In this document: positions 1 through 13,183 of the stretch, in pieces
Position numbering within the stretch: position 1 is the stretch's first letter
Layout of the letters: each line of letters begins with the position of its first letter
Source: Hydra vulgaris
Lineage: Eukaryota; Cnidaria; Hydrozoa; Anthoathecata; Hydridae
DNA: 64,000 nt
Direction: 5' to 3'
Assembly: GCF_038396675.1 (NCBI RefSeq)
Contig: NC_088926.1
Location: 4,377,501-4,441,500, forward strand
Program-made: the position numbers and the translations under genes
The notes under the pieces: model-generated
Told to the model about the DNA's origin: nothing
Databases searched by the model: none
The model's input: only the letters and a program-made list of their open reading frames with translations

Positions 1-600
1 ATCGGCGTGACAATGTTGCAATCAGATAAAAGTCTTTATCGATGTTGCAATTAGATGACAGTCTTTGGAGAGATTTGTTAATAATGTTGCTGGAGATATA
101 TGAGATTTCTTTAGACTGCAAACTAACAAAGGGGGTAGTTTTCCTCCAAAAGTTATTGTTATGTTGCTATGTTGTTTCATAAAAGCTTGACCAAGAATAA
201 CATCAGCACATAAATCAGATAGTATTAATAAAGTGATGTCAGTATACTTTTGATTAGGAAATTCATATTAACCTTGCAGTAGCCTATGATTTTTGTTTTC
301 AGCGATCATGATTCCATTGATACACTACCACTATTTTTTATATATGGGATTTGGTACTTATTAACAATGTATTTGTTAATAAAATTGACAGAGCTTCCAA
401 TATCTATTAGTGTTGCAAAACTCTGTTGATTTATTTCAACCTTTCGAATAGTGTGTCAGGGGCTCCAGGACTTATCATTGCAGATATATCATTGGGTTCA
501 GCAACAGCTAATGATTTATTCAGTTTACATACTTTGGAAAAATGTCCTTGTTACGGACATTTGTGACAAATAGTATCCCTAGATGTACTCTTACACAGTT
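1..600 (-). pseudogene. LTR-retrotransposon gag/protease remnant (Ty3/gypsy-like)
   Basis: Read on the minus strand, this is the middle of a retrotransposon polyprotein. Near 565-525 there is a CCHC zinc knuckle (C-x2-C-x4-H-x4-C, CHKCP then GHFSKVC) with an in-frame stop inside it. Near 425-330 there is a retroviral-type aspartyl protease core, with ATLIDIGSSVNFIN matching the family's D-T/S-G active site (here D-I-G). Further on, segments such as VILGQAFMKQHSNI and GGKLPPLLV match the protease C-terminus and the linker to reverse transcriptase. Frames switch at least twice and stops are present, so it is dead. It runs off the left window edge, so reverse transcriptase and integrase would lie outside. 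Assignment to Ty3/gypsy rather than another LTR class is by resemblance only. Confidence 0.7.
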
Positions 601-959
601 GGCGATACAATGTTTATCAATGTTCTTAGCTTTTCATCAAATGTAGATTCTGCGGAGAAAAAGAAGTTTTAGAGTTTTAAACCAGTGAATCCATTCTTTA
701 CTTGATGTTGAAGAGTTTGGATTTACATAAAATCCTTCTGGATGAAGGTATTTCTAAATACGTATAGCTTTAACGTTTTAACTTTTAAAACGCTTTAAAT
801 TTTTTTTTTTTTATAGAAATATATGATAGATAAATTGAGATAATAACATCTATTAATATCTAAGGTTTTTTTTCATGTAAACTATACAATAGAAAAGTTT
901 AATATTAATTAATCGTAATAACCTAAGGGATATATACATCTAAAGTAGCACACATACAC

Positions 960-1074
960 AAAGTGATAAAACAACACAACTCCCCGAGGGAGATTATAAG
1001 TAATTAAAATTATATACACAAGTTATAAAACAACACAACTCCCCAAGGGAGATTATAAGTAATTATCTACGGCA

Positions 1075-1137
<63 letters not shown>

Positions 1138-1206
1138 GCCATAGATAATTACTTATAATCTCCCTTGGGGAGATTATAAGTAATTATATATATATATAAA
1201 TATATA

Positions 1207-1275
<69 letters not shown>
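960..1275. repeat. Direct and inverted short repeats around two TA arrays
   Basis: A unit containing CTCCCC(A/G)AGGGAGATTA followed by TAAGTAATTA occurs at about 978 and 1038 in direct orientation, and again at about 1149-1183 in inverted and then direct orientation. A TA array (about 1078-1135) sits between inverted copies, giving a large hairpin whose arms include GGCATATA and TATATGCC. A second TA array runs about 1185-1274. No coding content. Confidence 0.7.
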
Positions 1276-1276
<1 letters not shown>

Positions 1277-2460
1277 TGAAGTGGCAACTTTTGTGGCTTT
1301 CCTCTAAACTACTGGATTCTCAAAGCTGAGCTAGCCTCTATTACTCCATTTTAGGTATCAACTTAAAAAATATGAAATGCGTATTTATTGTATACAAGGG
1401 TTCCAGTATGAAAAAAATAATTTTGATTATTAATAAAGCAGCTAAAACATAATTTTTTCTAAACAAAGAACTTAACAATTTTTGGTTTCATCCCGGATAT
1501 TAGAGCTCCCGAGCAAGCAAAAAGGTATAATAAGTAAAATCAGATTTGAGCAGAATTAGTCTTTGAATCTATCAAACGACACACATAGTTTCTGGACCTT
1601 TTTCATATTGTGCTAGCCCAAGTAGGAAGTGACAAGTGCCCTGACCCTGGCTTAAAATAAGATGTTTGCAAACCCCACCCCAGCAAAATTATAAGGTTTA
1701 GCAGGGGTTGATTGCCAGGGCTAGAAAAAATTTACTATTTATTCAATACTGGCATATATTTATATATTTTTAAACTCTAATTTATTTCCAACAAGATTGC
1801 AAGCAACCACTATCAAATTATGAGTTACTTTAAAATAGAGGATAGGTTAAAATACTAGGAAAGGGTTATCTGAAGACTTAGATTGTATAAAAAGACTTAG
1901 ATTGTAGAAAACATGAAGATGGGGAAGAGTTTAAAGGTTTTTTTGATGTGCAAAGAAAAAAACTGGATTAAGAAAAGTTTTTATAGCATGAAGGGACAGA
2001 CACAATAAAAGGATGCAACTTGTTGAATAAGAAGCCAAGCAAGAATGAGTTTTGGTTTATCGTAATAGAAATGATAGCTCGTATGAGCATTGACCATGAT
2101 AGTTTTTTTAGAAAGAAAAAAAAGAAATGCAACCTTACAACAATGGAAGAGTGGATCAAGCTTGGCAGATAAAGCAGGTCTAACTACATTTTCAATTTGC
2201 TTGTAGACTTTGTCTGAGAGTAAGAGGGTTGTTATTCATCAATATAGGAATGCCAACAATATTGCAATATTTTTTTGCTGTAAATAAATGAGTATTGTTG
2301 TTTGAAAAAAATTGTGGATTTAGTTTATTTCAGAATTTAAATCCACAAGCCACTGCAAGTATTAGGCTGTTACTGAAGAGAGATCAGATTAAAAACCAGC
2401 TGCTAGAGTATAAAGTTAAGTCATCAGCAAATAGAGTCACTTTAGATGTAAAATTAGTTA
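1276..2460. other. Non-coding stretch without a recognisable gene
   Basis: A+T-rich sequence with no supportable gene. A segment at about 1785-1835 (around CCAACAAGATTGCAAGCAAC) resembles 32800-32850, so it is probably part of a dispersed repeat, but its type could not be told. A short minus-strand frame at 1968-2159 has no recognisable content. Confidence 0.4.
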
Positions 2461-2468
2461 AGGAAAAG

Positions 2469-3214
2469 GCATTTTCTTTCCTTAACTAAACTTTATTCAA
2501 ACAATATGTAAGGCTCTCTATTCACGTTTTCTTACTTCTACCACTACCTTTTTCTCCTGAAGCTGTTACCTCTCTAGATGCTGATATTTACAGGGTATTC
2601 ATTTTTATATGCGTGTTTATTCATTCTTATATACATATTTATTCATTCTTATATGCGTTTTAAAAAGCACAGTTTTTTCAAAACAAATTGTTCTTGTTTC
2701 CTAGTAAACAAGGTTAAAAATACTTAAGACGAAGACTTTTTACATTCGATGATGGTTTATTTAATTTAGTATTAGGTCTTGGTTTAATTTTATTATTAGA
2801 TTTATTGATTGATTAAATTATTATTTATCTAATTATTCATTTATTTAGATTTAAATTTAATTATTTATAATTATTATTATTACTCAAATATTTACCCTAT
2901 GGATGGAGGAGAAAATGGCAGTGCAAATCATAAAACAAGGGAAAATGTTACAAAAGAGCACATTGATATGCTTAAGCATTTAGTTGAAAGAAATGAATCT
3001 ACTTCTTATAAGAATGAATAAACAAGCATATAAGAATGAATAAAAACGCATATAAAAATGAATAGACATGCATATAAAAATGAATAACCCTGTAAGTATC
3101 AGCATCTAGAGAGGTAGCAGCTTCAGGAGAAAATGGTAGTGGTAGACATAAGAAAACTTGAATAGAGTGCCTTACATATTGTATAAATGAAGTTTAGTTA
3201 AGGAAATAAAATGC
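2469..3214. mobile_element. Foldback/MITE-like element with ~190-200 bp inverted repeats
   Basis: The left arm (about 2469-2655) and right arm (about 3007-3214) are inverted copies. Both outer ends begin GCATTTT(C/A)TTTCCTTAAC when read inward. Shared inner blocks include the complement of the CATCTAGAGAGGTAGCAG motif and repeated TTCATTCTTATATGCG-type units. The 350 bp interior is A+T-rich and shows no transposase. No target-site duplication could be fixed. This is best explained as a non-autonomous DNA transposon or foldback element. Confidence 0.8.
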
Positions 3215-3266
3215 TCTAGATTGTTTATATTAGTGAAACAGCATAGAAGAGGAAGGTTAAAACCTG

Positions 3267-3487
<221 letters not shown>

Positions 3488-3630
3488 AGTGGTGATGGTA
3501 ATGATAATAATGATGATGATGATGATAATCATGATGGTAATGATGATTATGATAATCATGTTAATCATAATGATGTTTATATATGTATATATATACAAAA
3601 TATAACATGCATTTTGAATAGAAAAAAAAA

Positions 3631-4594
3631 ACTCTGGATATATAATTGTTTATGCAGCCCTGGTCACAAACCCGGCTCTGGCTATATTTTATCAAACCCG
3701 GCCCCAGCCAAATATCAACCCCGGTCACTTACTAAGCCCTAGCTGATGAAAATTGTGAAAAAAGAAATGAAATTGCTCAGAAACTTTCTGGGCAAATACT
3801 CATCAACCTAAATGAGAGCAAACATAAAAGTCCTCAATCTTTTAGATTTCAAAACATAATTTAATTAAATTAGAACTAAATAAGATTTAAATCTGCAAAG
3901 GAAAATTTTTTACTGATATTTGAGTGGTGTTTGTTGTTTTGGGAACAGGGAAAATGACTAAAATATGAATAGTTATAGATGAAAAAATAATTTAATGTAA
4001 ATTTTTTATACACTCAGTAAATATTATGTTTGGTGTTAAGGAAACTTCATATTTGGTTCAAAAAGTTGAAAATGAACACATAAAATTTTTGCAAAGTTTG
4101 TTTTTTTGATTAATTTTTTTTATCATATTTTTAAATTTTTTAATGAGGTAACTTTATTTTTTTATTAATTTTTGTTTATTAGTAAGTATAATACTGTTAT
4201 AAAATGTTTAATAAAAGTAATATTTATTTATAAATTTGAAGAGAATTTTTTTTAAGAGCTAGTACAACTTTTTGATTAAATAATAAATAATAATTTGAAA
4301 TAATAAATAATAATTGAAATAATAAATAAAAAATATTCAAAGAAATATTTATTATTTTAAAAATATTCAAAGAAATAATATTAAATAATAAATAATAAGT
4401 TGAAATAATAAATAATAATTTTCTTTTTGTTTGTTTCTTATAACTTTATTTAATGAAAGTTTTAACCTGCAATTTTCATCAGCTAGGGCTTAGTAAGTGA
4501 CCGGGGTTGATGTTTGGCTGGGGCCGGGTTTGATAAAATATAGCCAGAGCCGGGTTTGCGACCAGGACTTCATAAACAATTATACATCCAGAGT
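3631..4594. mobile_element. MITE/foldback element with ~124 bp terminal inverted repeats
   Basis: Arms 3631-3754 and 4471-4594 are inverted repeats of one another with few differences. Both contain ACTCTGGAT, CAAACCCGGC, CCCGGTCACTTACTAAGC and AGCTGATGAAAATT. The arms are much richer in G+C than the roughly 715 bp interior, which is A+T-rich, repetitive (TAATAAATAATAA runs) and non-coding. No transposase is present, so the element is non-autonomous. The superfamily is not assignable because no clear target-site duplication is visible. Confidence 0.85.
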
Positions 4595-5940
4595 ATATTT
4601 TTTGGAACGCCCCTTAGAGTAAAGAAAGAAAAAAAAAATTAATGAAATACATAACCGAACTAGGTGTAAATAATGCTTATGAATATAATGCAATGAATCA
4701 GATAAAACTTAAAAAGAGTTAACAAAAAAACTAGGTAATTCTCCTCTTCACATTTTTTTTCAGCAAGAGCTAGCACAATAAGATAATGGTTCAGTGTGCC
4801 CATTATGTGAAACTATATGTGTCATTATTTATTAAAAATCTAAACATTTACTGATATAAAACAAATTCCTTTCTTTTGCTATGAAGCTACATATTTAGCA
4901 ATTATACTCTTAATTATGGAACCATGCTGCCTATGACTTGTTTCTTCCCCAACAGCTGTATCAGCAGTTATCTTAAGAATTTTTTTGGAAGTCGAACAGT
5001 ATCATGTTTTTGGAGCATTTTCTTCAATTCTTGATCAGGGTGTGGAACTCGCTGTCTGACATGGTTTCATGTAAACTTTATTTTATTTCAAACAGAAGAA
5101 AGGTTCCTTTTGTCTATTCAACCTATTTCTTTTGTATAAAAAAAAAAAGCTTGTCGTGGGAGCATTTTTTCAAGAGAAGTTTTTGAAGGTAAGGATTCCT
5201 CAGTACCAAAACACATCAAATTTGTTTGAAAATTTTCATATTAATTTAAAAAGGAATGAGGAATCTAATGGAATGGGGAACTTTTTTAACTTATATAAAT
5301 AATTTTTTAGTTCTCAGCATCTAAAAACTTTAAGGTTGGTTTATTTTTAAAAAAAAAACACTTTTTTTAAAAAGGTTTCCTTCGAAAAGAGCTAGTCTAG
5401 CCTTTCCTTTATTTTTCATCATTATTCAAAAAATTTATCAAGTTTTGAAGAAATAATATAGTAATTACTATATTTAGGCTTAAATAAAATATATCCAATA
5501 AAAATATACGATATATTTTTAACAAAAGAAATTGAACATGTTTTCAATGTTTTCTAACAAAAGATCATTGATTTATGACACAGGAAATTATTTTTTTCTA
5601 AATATAGAAATAAAATGTTATATAAGATTAACATAAAACCAAACACCTGAAAATCTTAATCAAAAAAAAATTCTGCAAATCTAAAGTAAGTTAAACTAAA
5701 TTTTTCTTAGAGAAACTTTTTTTTGTAAATGCATATTACTACAAACTAATTTAGAGTCGAAATCACCAAGCTTAGTTCAATTAGTCACAGATAATTTGTG
5801 ACTCTTGTTCCTTATGATAACTCTAAGTAAAAGTGGCTGTCAATAGATGAACTCTTACCCCGCTGTCAAATATTGCAATTGCAAGGATTTCTACCAATAA
5901 TTTCAAGATACTGTTTTTCATCTTGCTGTTTTTAACCATT
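4595..5940. other. Non-coding stretch without a recognisable gene
   Basis: A+T-rich sequence with homopolymer runs. A plus-strand frame at 5004-5186 and a minus-strand frame at 5823-6095 exist, but neither has a recognisable domain. An upstream exon of the chromodomain gene could lie here or further left, but none could be identified with confidence. Confidence 0.4.
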
Positions 5941-5954
5941 ACTCTGAAAAAACT

Positions 5955-6105
5955 GCGGGCATGGTACAGTGGTAGCGCGTTTGTGTTAGAAGCAAGAGAC
6001 ATCAGTAAGGAAAGAGATGTGAACTTCCTGTTAAATGCTTTTCGGTAGTGCTTTGTAATAAGACCGTTAGGATCTAGGATATAGTATTTAGGCACCTAAA
6101 ATAAT
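5955..6105 (+). mobile_element. tRNA-derived SINE copy
   Basis: The 5' part contains a Pol III A-box-like sequence, TGGTACAGTGGTAGCGCG, at 5962. The body and tail (GTGAACTTCC...TTAAATGCT...GTGCT...ATAAGACCGT...AGGCACCTAAA) match, in order, the copy at 17411-17575. The B-box segment that is intact in the second copy is missing here, so this copy is internally deleted. Two independent copies sharing a tRNA-like head and a common non-tRNA body define a SINE family. Confidence 0.75.
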
Positions 6106-6660
6106 AAAGAGAATTAAAAATATTTAAAAAAAAATAAAAATTAAAAAAAGGCTTGAGCTTTTAAAATTTGACATTAATGATGGTAGAAATGAAGACTGGT
6201 TTTGCTTTTATTCTTGAACACATACAAAATGGAGGAAAAAGCAAGACCACTAAGAAAAAAAAAACAATGAATAAATATAACAAAATATTTTTTTTTAGTA
6301 TTAATTTAATAAAAAGTTTTTTTTATGAATTTGCTTGAAGTTTTATGCAACATACATGTGGTGCATTTTATCAAAAAAATGAAATAATTTCTAAAAAGTT
6401 ACCGTAATGCACAATAATTGAAAAAAATCTTTGTAGGTTTGCATACAATATTTCCAATAAATAAAATTACCATTTTTATTTAGTTCCCTATAACTAAGAA
6501 GAAACTCTAGAAAGAAATTTTTTTTTTTTTTTTTTGAGTTTTAGAAGTTGCTATAACGTGCCAAAAATAGACTAAAAATGGGTTCAAAAGTCTAAAATAT
6601 GACTTTTGCGGCACTTGAGCAATGCCTTCAAGTGGTCCAAATACAAAATAATAAAAAAAT
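6106..6660. other. Non-coding A+T-rich stretch
   Basis: No gene recognised. This would be intronic or upstream sequence of the chromodomain gene that begins in view at 6918. Confidence 0.4.
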
Positions 6661-6670
6661 CTACAAATAA

Positions 6671-6885
<215 letters not shown>

Positions 6886-6917
6886 TAAGTTTGCTTATTC
6901 CAATTTTTAATTTCTAG

Positions 6918-9900
6918 AATGGTATGAGGTATTACCAAGTTGAATGGTCACGAAGTTGGGAACCAGAAGATTTTTTAATGGATTGTCCATCTCTTATTAA
7001 AGACTTTTGGAAAAATTACAAAGAAAGTGAGGTGAGTGAGGTATAATTTTTAAACAACATTTTATTTAAGTTATATAATATAATATTTTTTATGTGTGTC
7101 TGCTACAGCTTTATTGTGAAGAAACAACAAAGGCATTTTTAAAAAATGACACAAAAACTTTTTTCTTCTTTATTTACTTTTTAACAAATCATTTATCATG
7201 CAGATAATAATTGCCACACCTTTAAATTGTTAGTTGATGTATATACACATAATCCTTGTGATTTACTCATGCATTTATAATGCAACAGTGCTGTTTCAAG
7301 TTTTTTGTTGAGCTTCGAAAAAAAAAAAAAAAAAAAAAAAAAGGTTTTAAACAACAGTCCTAACTAAAATTTAATATATAAAAATTTCATAATACTGGTG
7401 CACGAAATGTTTTGTGCAGTCAGTGTTTTTTCTTTGTTTGATACATAATTTGATATAAAATTAAATTGTTTTTCTGCACAGTGGCCTTGTTTGTCAAAGT
7501 ATATGTTTTGATGTTAGAGAGTTAAGAAAGGATTGTAGCTACAATTAAAAGCAGCCTCCTCCACTGTAGTGCCCTTCTCGGCCAGGGAGTTTAATTAACA
7601 TAAAAAAAGATGGAAAGTTTAAAGTTTTGTGTTTTGGGTGAACCCTCTAATATGTGCAACTATACAGTGGTGGCACAAAGTCATAACCACAGTTGAAAAA
7701 CTAGAGAATTTTATTCATTTTTGCCACAATATAAAATAAAACATCACCACATTGAAATAAAAATGACTCTGCATTGCCAGTAATAAGTGTCACTAATAAA
7801 ACATAAGAAATCCTGACTAAAAGACTAGTATTTTGTATGCCCTCCATCCGCATCGAGCACGGCCTTGTACACGTCTTGGCATAGACTGTACCAGCTTTTG
7901 GATGGTGTCAATAGGGATTGCTAGCCATGCAGCTTGCAAATGTTGCCACAAATCATCCAGATTGCTGGATTTGGTTTTCTGTACCTTTCTGAAAAGCTCC
8001 TCCCACAAGTTTTCAATGAGGTTCAAGTCAGGACTTTGTGGAGGCCATTCAATAGCATTGATACGAGCACGTTCGAGATATTCCATTACTTTCTTATCTT
8101 TGTGGCAAGGAGCATTGTCCTGTTGAAAGAAAAATGGTTTGTTTTTACCAAATAGTTTGTTTGGTGATGGTTTTATTTGTGTTTTTGATATTTCCAAATA
8201 TTTGTCCTGGTTTACCGTGCCCGTACAATAATATAAATGACCTACACCTGATCCTGACATGCAACCCCATACCATAAGAGAGCCTCCTCCATGCTTTACT
8301 GTGGGAGCTACACACAGAGGACTAAATCGTTCACCAACTCTTCTCCTCACATAAGCTCTTTGAGCTCCACAGAAAACACTAAAGGTATTTTCATCACTCC
8401 ATAATACTTTATTCTATTGTGCGACAGTCCAGGTTTTGTGCATCTTCGCGAATGCTCTTCTTTTCGCGATTTTATCAGGTCGCAATAAAGGCTTCTTGGC
8501 AGCTCCCAAAACTCCCATTCAAACCAGTTTGCTGCAGGCGTTTTCTAACTGTCCTTGCTGCCAGATGAACTTCATGGTTTTTCCCTTATGTAGATTGCAA
8601 GATCTGAAGCCGTGGCGAAACGATTGGACAAGCTCGCTTGAACCAAAAGCCGATCCTGCTTTGCGGTAGTTTTATGAGGTCATCCAACACGCTCTAAGTC
8701 TGCCACTGTACCGGTGTCTTTCTCTTTTCAGGCTGTTCTGGTAACAGTTGACAGTCCAATTTTCATTTGCTCAGCAGTATCTCTCTAATAAATGCCTTGT
8801 TTAATCATAACAATGATCTTCAGTCGTTGCTCAGTTGATAGCTTCTGATACATGGCATACTCAATGTTCTGCAAAATTATAATACAAAAATAATAAAATG
8901 TTTGTTTAATGAAAGAAAACATGATTTCATCATTTCACAACAACAAATGTTTAGAAACACAATAAAGCTTAAAAAGTTCAAAAAATTGTTAATTATAGCT
9001 AATTAAGATTAATTAATCCTAATTAGCACTGCTAATTATAATTATAATTAAATCTAATTAATTTATTCTCAATATTAGCTCAACGTTTCGGTACGATATG
9101 CAGTCGAGTGATAATACATTTATTTCAAGTAAATATCAACTAAAACAATGCTAGAAAAATCTTAAACTTACCAAACTGATATCAACAATTTCTGATCAAA
9201 TCAACGCAGAACAGTAATTAACAAAAATTACAGTAATTATAATAACAAAAATAATGATATTTGGTTGCTAATAACGCGCCACATCTGTAACTAGATATTT
9301 AGTAAGGTTTCCGAATAAAAATCGCTATAAAAATTAGTTATTATTGCCTAAGTACACTATTAGAGAGATCAAAATATGCGTGTGGTCATGACTTTGTGCC
9401 ACCACTGTAGATAAACATAGATTGATCATCACATATAGATGTTGTTTAAGGAATTAGTTTTTAAATGTTTAAGTTTAAATTTCAATAATATTTGGTATAA
9501 AGCTTTGCTTGTGTAAATTTCCTTTGCTTATTTCTATTTATTATAAATGTAGGGGTTTTTTATTTTAGAAATGTCAAGAGATCAAAGAAGAAGTTACTCA
9601 GAATGATTATGACTCTATATTTGATTCTCATATGGCATACCCTGGATATCCAGAAAACTGTAACTCTGGTTTAATCGATTCTGAAAATGCTTTGTTTTCA
9701 TCTTTACAAAATTTTCATAGTGATGAAAATGTGTTTCAGGATATTTTAGAAGAGTGGAAAAATACTAAAATGGTAGAATCATCAACACTAAGTTCAAGCC
9801 CTCATAAACTAAAGCGAAACAGTTCACAAGTTAACAGTGCCAAAGAAAGTGACGATGAACCAATTGCAAAGTCATCAAGACGTTTAAAGCGCAAAGCTTG

Positions 9901-12900
9901 TGTAAATGCAATGGCTGTTATTTCTTCACAATTAAAAACAGATAGTGTGGATGGCAATGATTCAGATACATCCTGGAAAGAAAGCGATTCTGAGGATTTG
10001 GGTATTAATAAAACTAGAGATTTACAGAGTCCTATACTTTTAGAAGAAAACACTGATCAAGCTGTAAATAGTGTAGCATCTTTGAAAGTAAATGACAATC
10101 GTAATTGTGTGAGAAGATCAAATTCTGTCCAAGATACATCATCTATTGCATCATTTCCTTTTAAACTTAATCCGAATTCATCGGTTCATTGCTCATCTTC
10201 ATCAACTGTAGTTACAAAAGTTATTCATGATAATTGTAGTAAGGCAAATCTATCAAAGTGTTCTACTTCTGAGAGTGTTGATACTCTGCCAATGATTAAA
10301 GTTGAAGTGCAATCACCGCTAAAGATGATGCAATCACCGTTAAACTCATGCAGTTATTATAGTTTAGATCAAAAAGAGAATGAAATGAATCTTTTTAAAC
10401 CTGAAAATCCAGTTTTTAATAACAAATCTGATAAACTTTTAGTAGAAAAATTGTTTGAAATATCAGATTCAACAGTCGAATTTTCAGAAATACGTTCTAA
10501 AATGCCGAATCTTCAACTCGATCATTCAACATCTAATTTTAATGACTCAAGTCAGATTGGTATACTTGATCAAGTTACAACTCCAGAAGTTATCAAAAGC
10601 AGCTGCATTGTTATAACAGACAGTTTATCACCAGTAAAAGTAAATGTTGTTAAAACATTAGTTGCTACAACACTAACACCCACCAATTACTTCACAACCG
10701 GCACCGATAGACCACCAACTACTTCAATTGAAATTAGTGATGAAAATAGATGCGATTATAATTCAACTTCTACTACTATTTCACTTGCTAGTTCATCATT
10801 TAACACTGTTGTATTTTCACCTGTTAGTTCTTCATTGTCGACTGTTATTTCAAATAATGTAACATCTTCCATAAGCTCAGAAACATTTACTCCTGTTAGT
10901 TTTATAACTTCATCTTCAACTTGTTCCATTAACCTAAATACTCCTACTTTGTCCTCCTTAAGGTTGAATCCTTCATCATCAAACTCAAATAGTTTAACAT
11001 CCTGCTCCTTAAATTCTTCCATATATTCTATTGTCAATTCATTATCAACTACTTTACCAAATATCTCTCAGTCTTCCTTAAATTCTGTTCTCTTTCCTCC
11101 TGTTAGTTGTTTGTGTCCTAGTATCTTTCCCAATACACTCACTTCTTCTTCTTTGAATTCTGTTTTATTTCCTCCTGTAAGTTCTTTATGTTCCACTGTT
11201 TTTTCAAATACTTCTGCTGTATCAAATCAACAAAGTTTAAATTTCAGTCAAGAACAGTTTTCATGTGATCCCAGATTGAATAGGCAGAATGATTTAAGAG
11301 TTAACCAAAGTTTGCAGAGTGATGTCTCAGCCGCACAGTTTTCCGATATGTCTGCTGCACAGTTTTCTGATATGTCAGCAGCACTGAAACTACAACAAGC
11401 AAAATTATTACAAATGCAACTGTTACAAACAATGAACGAAACAGCAACTAATATTCAACTGTTAAATTCAACTAATTTATCAAACAATCTTCAAAATCAA
11501 ATAACTGCTCCAAACATCACACACTTATTACAAAATATTCAAAACATAAATCTTTTTAACCAACAAAGTCCTTTTATGTTTCAAAATATACCTCGTGTAA
11601 ATATGAATCTGCCTCAAATGCCCTCAATGCCTCAAACAAGAAATCCGTTTAATCAAAACAATTATGAGAATGCTCGTAATCAGTTGCTTTTTCAGCGTCA
11701 AACGTTTCTTCAAAATTCACGGCATGTAGATCAAAGCCGGCTACCGTCAAGTCAAAATTTTCAACTAAATGTTAATAGGTTAGGAACTAATTCCTATCCT
11801 AAAATCGTTGATTTTTTTAGTTCTCAAAACTCTAATATAAGTAAAGATTGTGAACCATTACGTCCCGTTAACAGTTTACCTTTACAGTTTAAAAATAATG
11901 CATCGCAGGGAGTAAATCATAACATATCGTTGGATGCTAATCGTGTCACATCATCAGATACTTGTAATAACAATATAGTTTCCGGTCATAGCATGATGGC
12001 TCCGGTCATGCATGATAATAGCATACCAATGAGATCAAATTCAAGTGTAGTTTCCGGTCATAGCATACCAATGAGATCAAATTCAAGTAATAGACTTTTC
12101 AACCCAATAAACAATAATTTGCTAAATAATTTCACACAATCTAAAACAGTTGGGAATATTGATTCCTTTATGGGTCTCAACGTACAAAATGGGGTTGGGG
12201 TTTCCAGCGTACAAAACAGGTATCCAGTTGATGTTAATTTGACATTGCAAAATAACAATTTATTTAACGATACAACACGGAACGACTTAACGCGGTTTTC
12301 AGATCGAACAATTAACTTAGAAACTTTACTGACAAGAAACTTGCAAGCATCAAATCAAAATGGTAAAAATACATTACACTATATTGCAGAAAACTTCGTT
12401 AAACGAAGTGTAGCTTCAAACTCACAAATAGAAACAGTTTCTTCAACTAGTTATAAATCTAACAACCAACCATTGTCAGCAAGTTATGGACATCGCGATA
12501 ACTTAAGTCAAATGCCTACTTCTGGAGCGCTGCATCTATTGCTTAACAACGCGTCATCGCAAATTAAAACTGCAATATCTCATTCTAATCAAAAAGAAGC
12601 GGATAATCACCTAGCAACTTCATTACCAAAACCTTCGATCCAATATCGCATTCATCCTTTTTTAGTTAAGGATAAAACTAAAGAAGTAATAACTATAGAA
12701 GATGACTCATTTGAAGATAATACCAGTAATAACAAGGAAATTGAGTTGGTAAATTTAAAAAATGCGATTAAAGAGCGTTTCTCAACACAGAGCTTGATGG
12801 TTATAGCAAACGACATTACGGCTATAGTTTCTGAGAAACGGAAAAGTTTGCATGAAACATATTGTCAAGTGAAGTTAGAGCTTGAACAAGTCCAAGCTGA

Positions 12901-13183
12901 AAGAAAAAAAAATTGTTCTGCACTCACCTTAAGAGAAGAAAGCTTAAAAAAAAGACTAATTGAAATAGTAAGCAAAGCAAAAAATACAGGTTGTGAAGTA
13001 GTACAAGAGGTTCTAAAAAAAGCTCTCTCCAAAAAGTTTAATCTAAACGAGATAGGAAGCAACTATAGTACCGCTTTTAGCATTTTACGTGATTTAATCG
13101 GCAGCTGGGGATTTCCGATAACAACTGAGTATATAAACAAAAATCATTTTGCCGACAATTATATATTTGAATATCCGAAATAA
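6918..13183 (+). CDS. Chromodomain-containing Ser/Asn/Gln-rich protein (5'-incomplete)
   Basis: Two exons are visible, 6918-7031 and 9569-13183, joined in phase 0 (acceptor TTTCTAG at 6917, donor GTGAGT at 7032, acceptor TTTTAG at 9568). Together they give about 1242 residues. The first exon encodes [19 protein letters not shown] followed by a PSLIKDFW block. This is the C-terminal half of a chromodomain, with the Y-x-V-x-W strand, the WEP motif and the final helix; the N-terminal half must be in an upstream exon not identified here. The large exon is dominated by Ser, Asn, Gln and Thr. It has basic patches ([19 protein letters not shown]), a sumoylation-type IKVE near residue 222 of that exon's ATG-based frame, a SUMO-interaction-like VITIEDD near residue 1018, short internal duplications ([15 protein letters not shown]), and a C-terminal coiled coil. 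A nuclear, chromatin-binding role is inferred; the orthologue was not recognised. AATAAA lies at 13246. Confidence 0.8.
7665..9407. mobile_element. Tc1-like DNA transposon, full length with TA target sites
   Basis: The ends are inverted repeats starting CAGTGGTGGCACAAAGTCAT at 7665, with the matching complement ending ...GCCACCACTG at 9407. Each end is flanked by TA (7663-7664 and 9408-9409), the Tc1/mariner target duplication. The 1743 bp length fits an element coding for one transposase, which lies inside on the minus strand. The ends match closely, so the insertion is fairly recent even though its gene is broken. Confidence 0.93.
7817..8853 (-). pseudogene. Tc1-like transposase (DD34E), inactivated
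   Basis: The minus-strand reading starts near [14 protein letters not shown] (helix-turn-helix region) and ends at a stop at 7817. The catalytic domain is recognisable: the first Asp in [10 protein letters not shown] near 8390, the second in [11 protein letters not shown], and the Glu in [11 protein letters not shown]. Exactly 34 residues lie between the second Asp and the Glu, the Tc1 DD34E spacing. There are several in-frame stops in the N-terminal half, one TAG just before the first catalytic block ([10 protein letters not shown]), and frame changes around 8350-8600. The enzyme would have cut and pasted the surrounding element; this copy cannot. Confidence 0.9.

Larger units (their letters stand above)
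7032..9568 (+). other. Intron of the chromodomain gene
   Basis: The intron runs from donor GTGAGT to a polypyrimidine-AG acceptor. It contains an A homopolymer near 7318-7342 and a complete Tc1-like element (7665-9407). Apart from the transposon no coding content was seen. The intron is about 2.5 kb, of which about 1.74 kb is the insertion. Confidence 0.8.

Noticed and set aside
5955-6030. Possible functional tRNA gene
   Set aside because: Only an A-box-like segment is present; no cloverleaf, anticodon arm or B box. The match to the 17.4 kb copy shows a SINE.
5823-6095. 90-residue minus-strand frame
   Set aside because: It is antisense to the SINE copy at 5955-6105 and has no recognisable domain.
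10756-11037. Acidic minus-strand frame inside the chromodomain gene's large exon
   Set aside because: Antisense shadow of the Ser-rich coding sequence.
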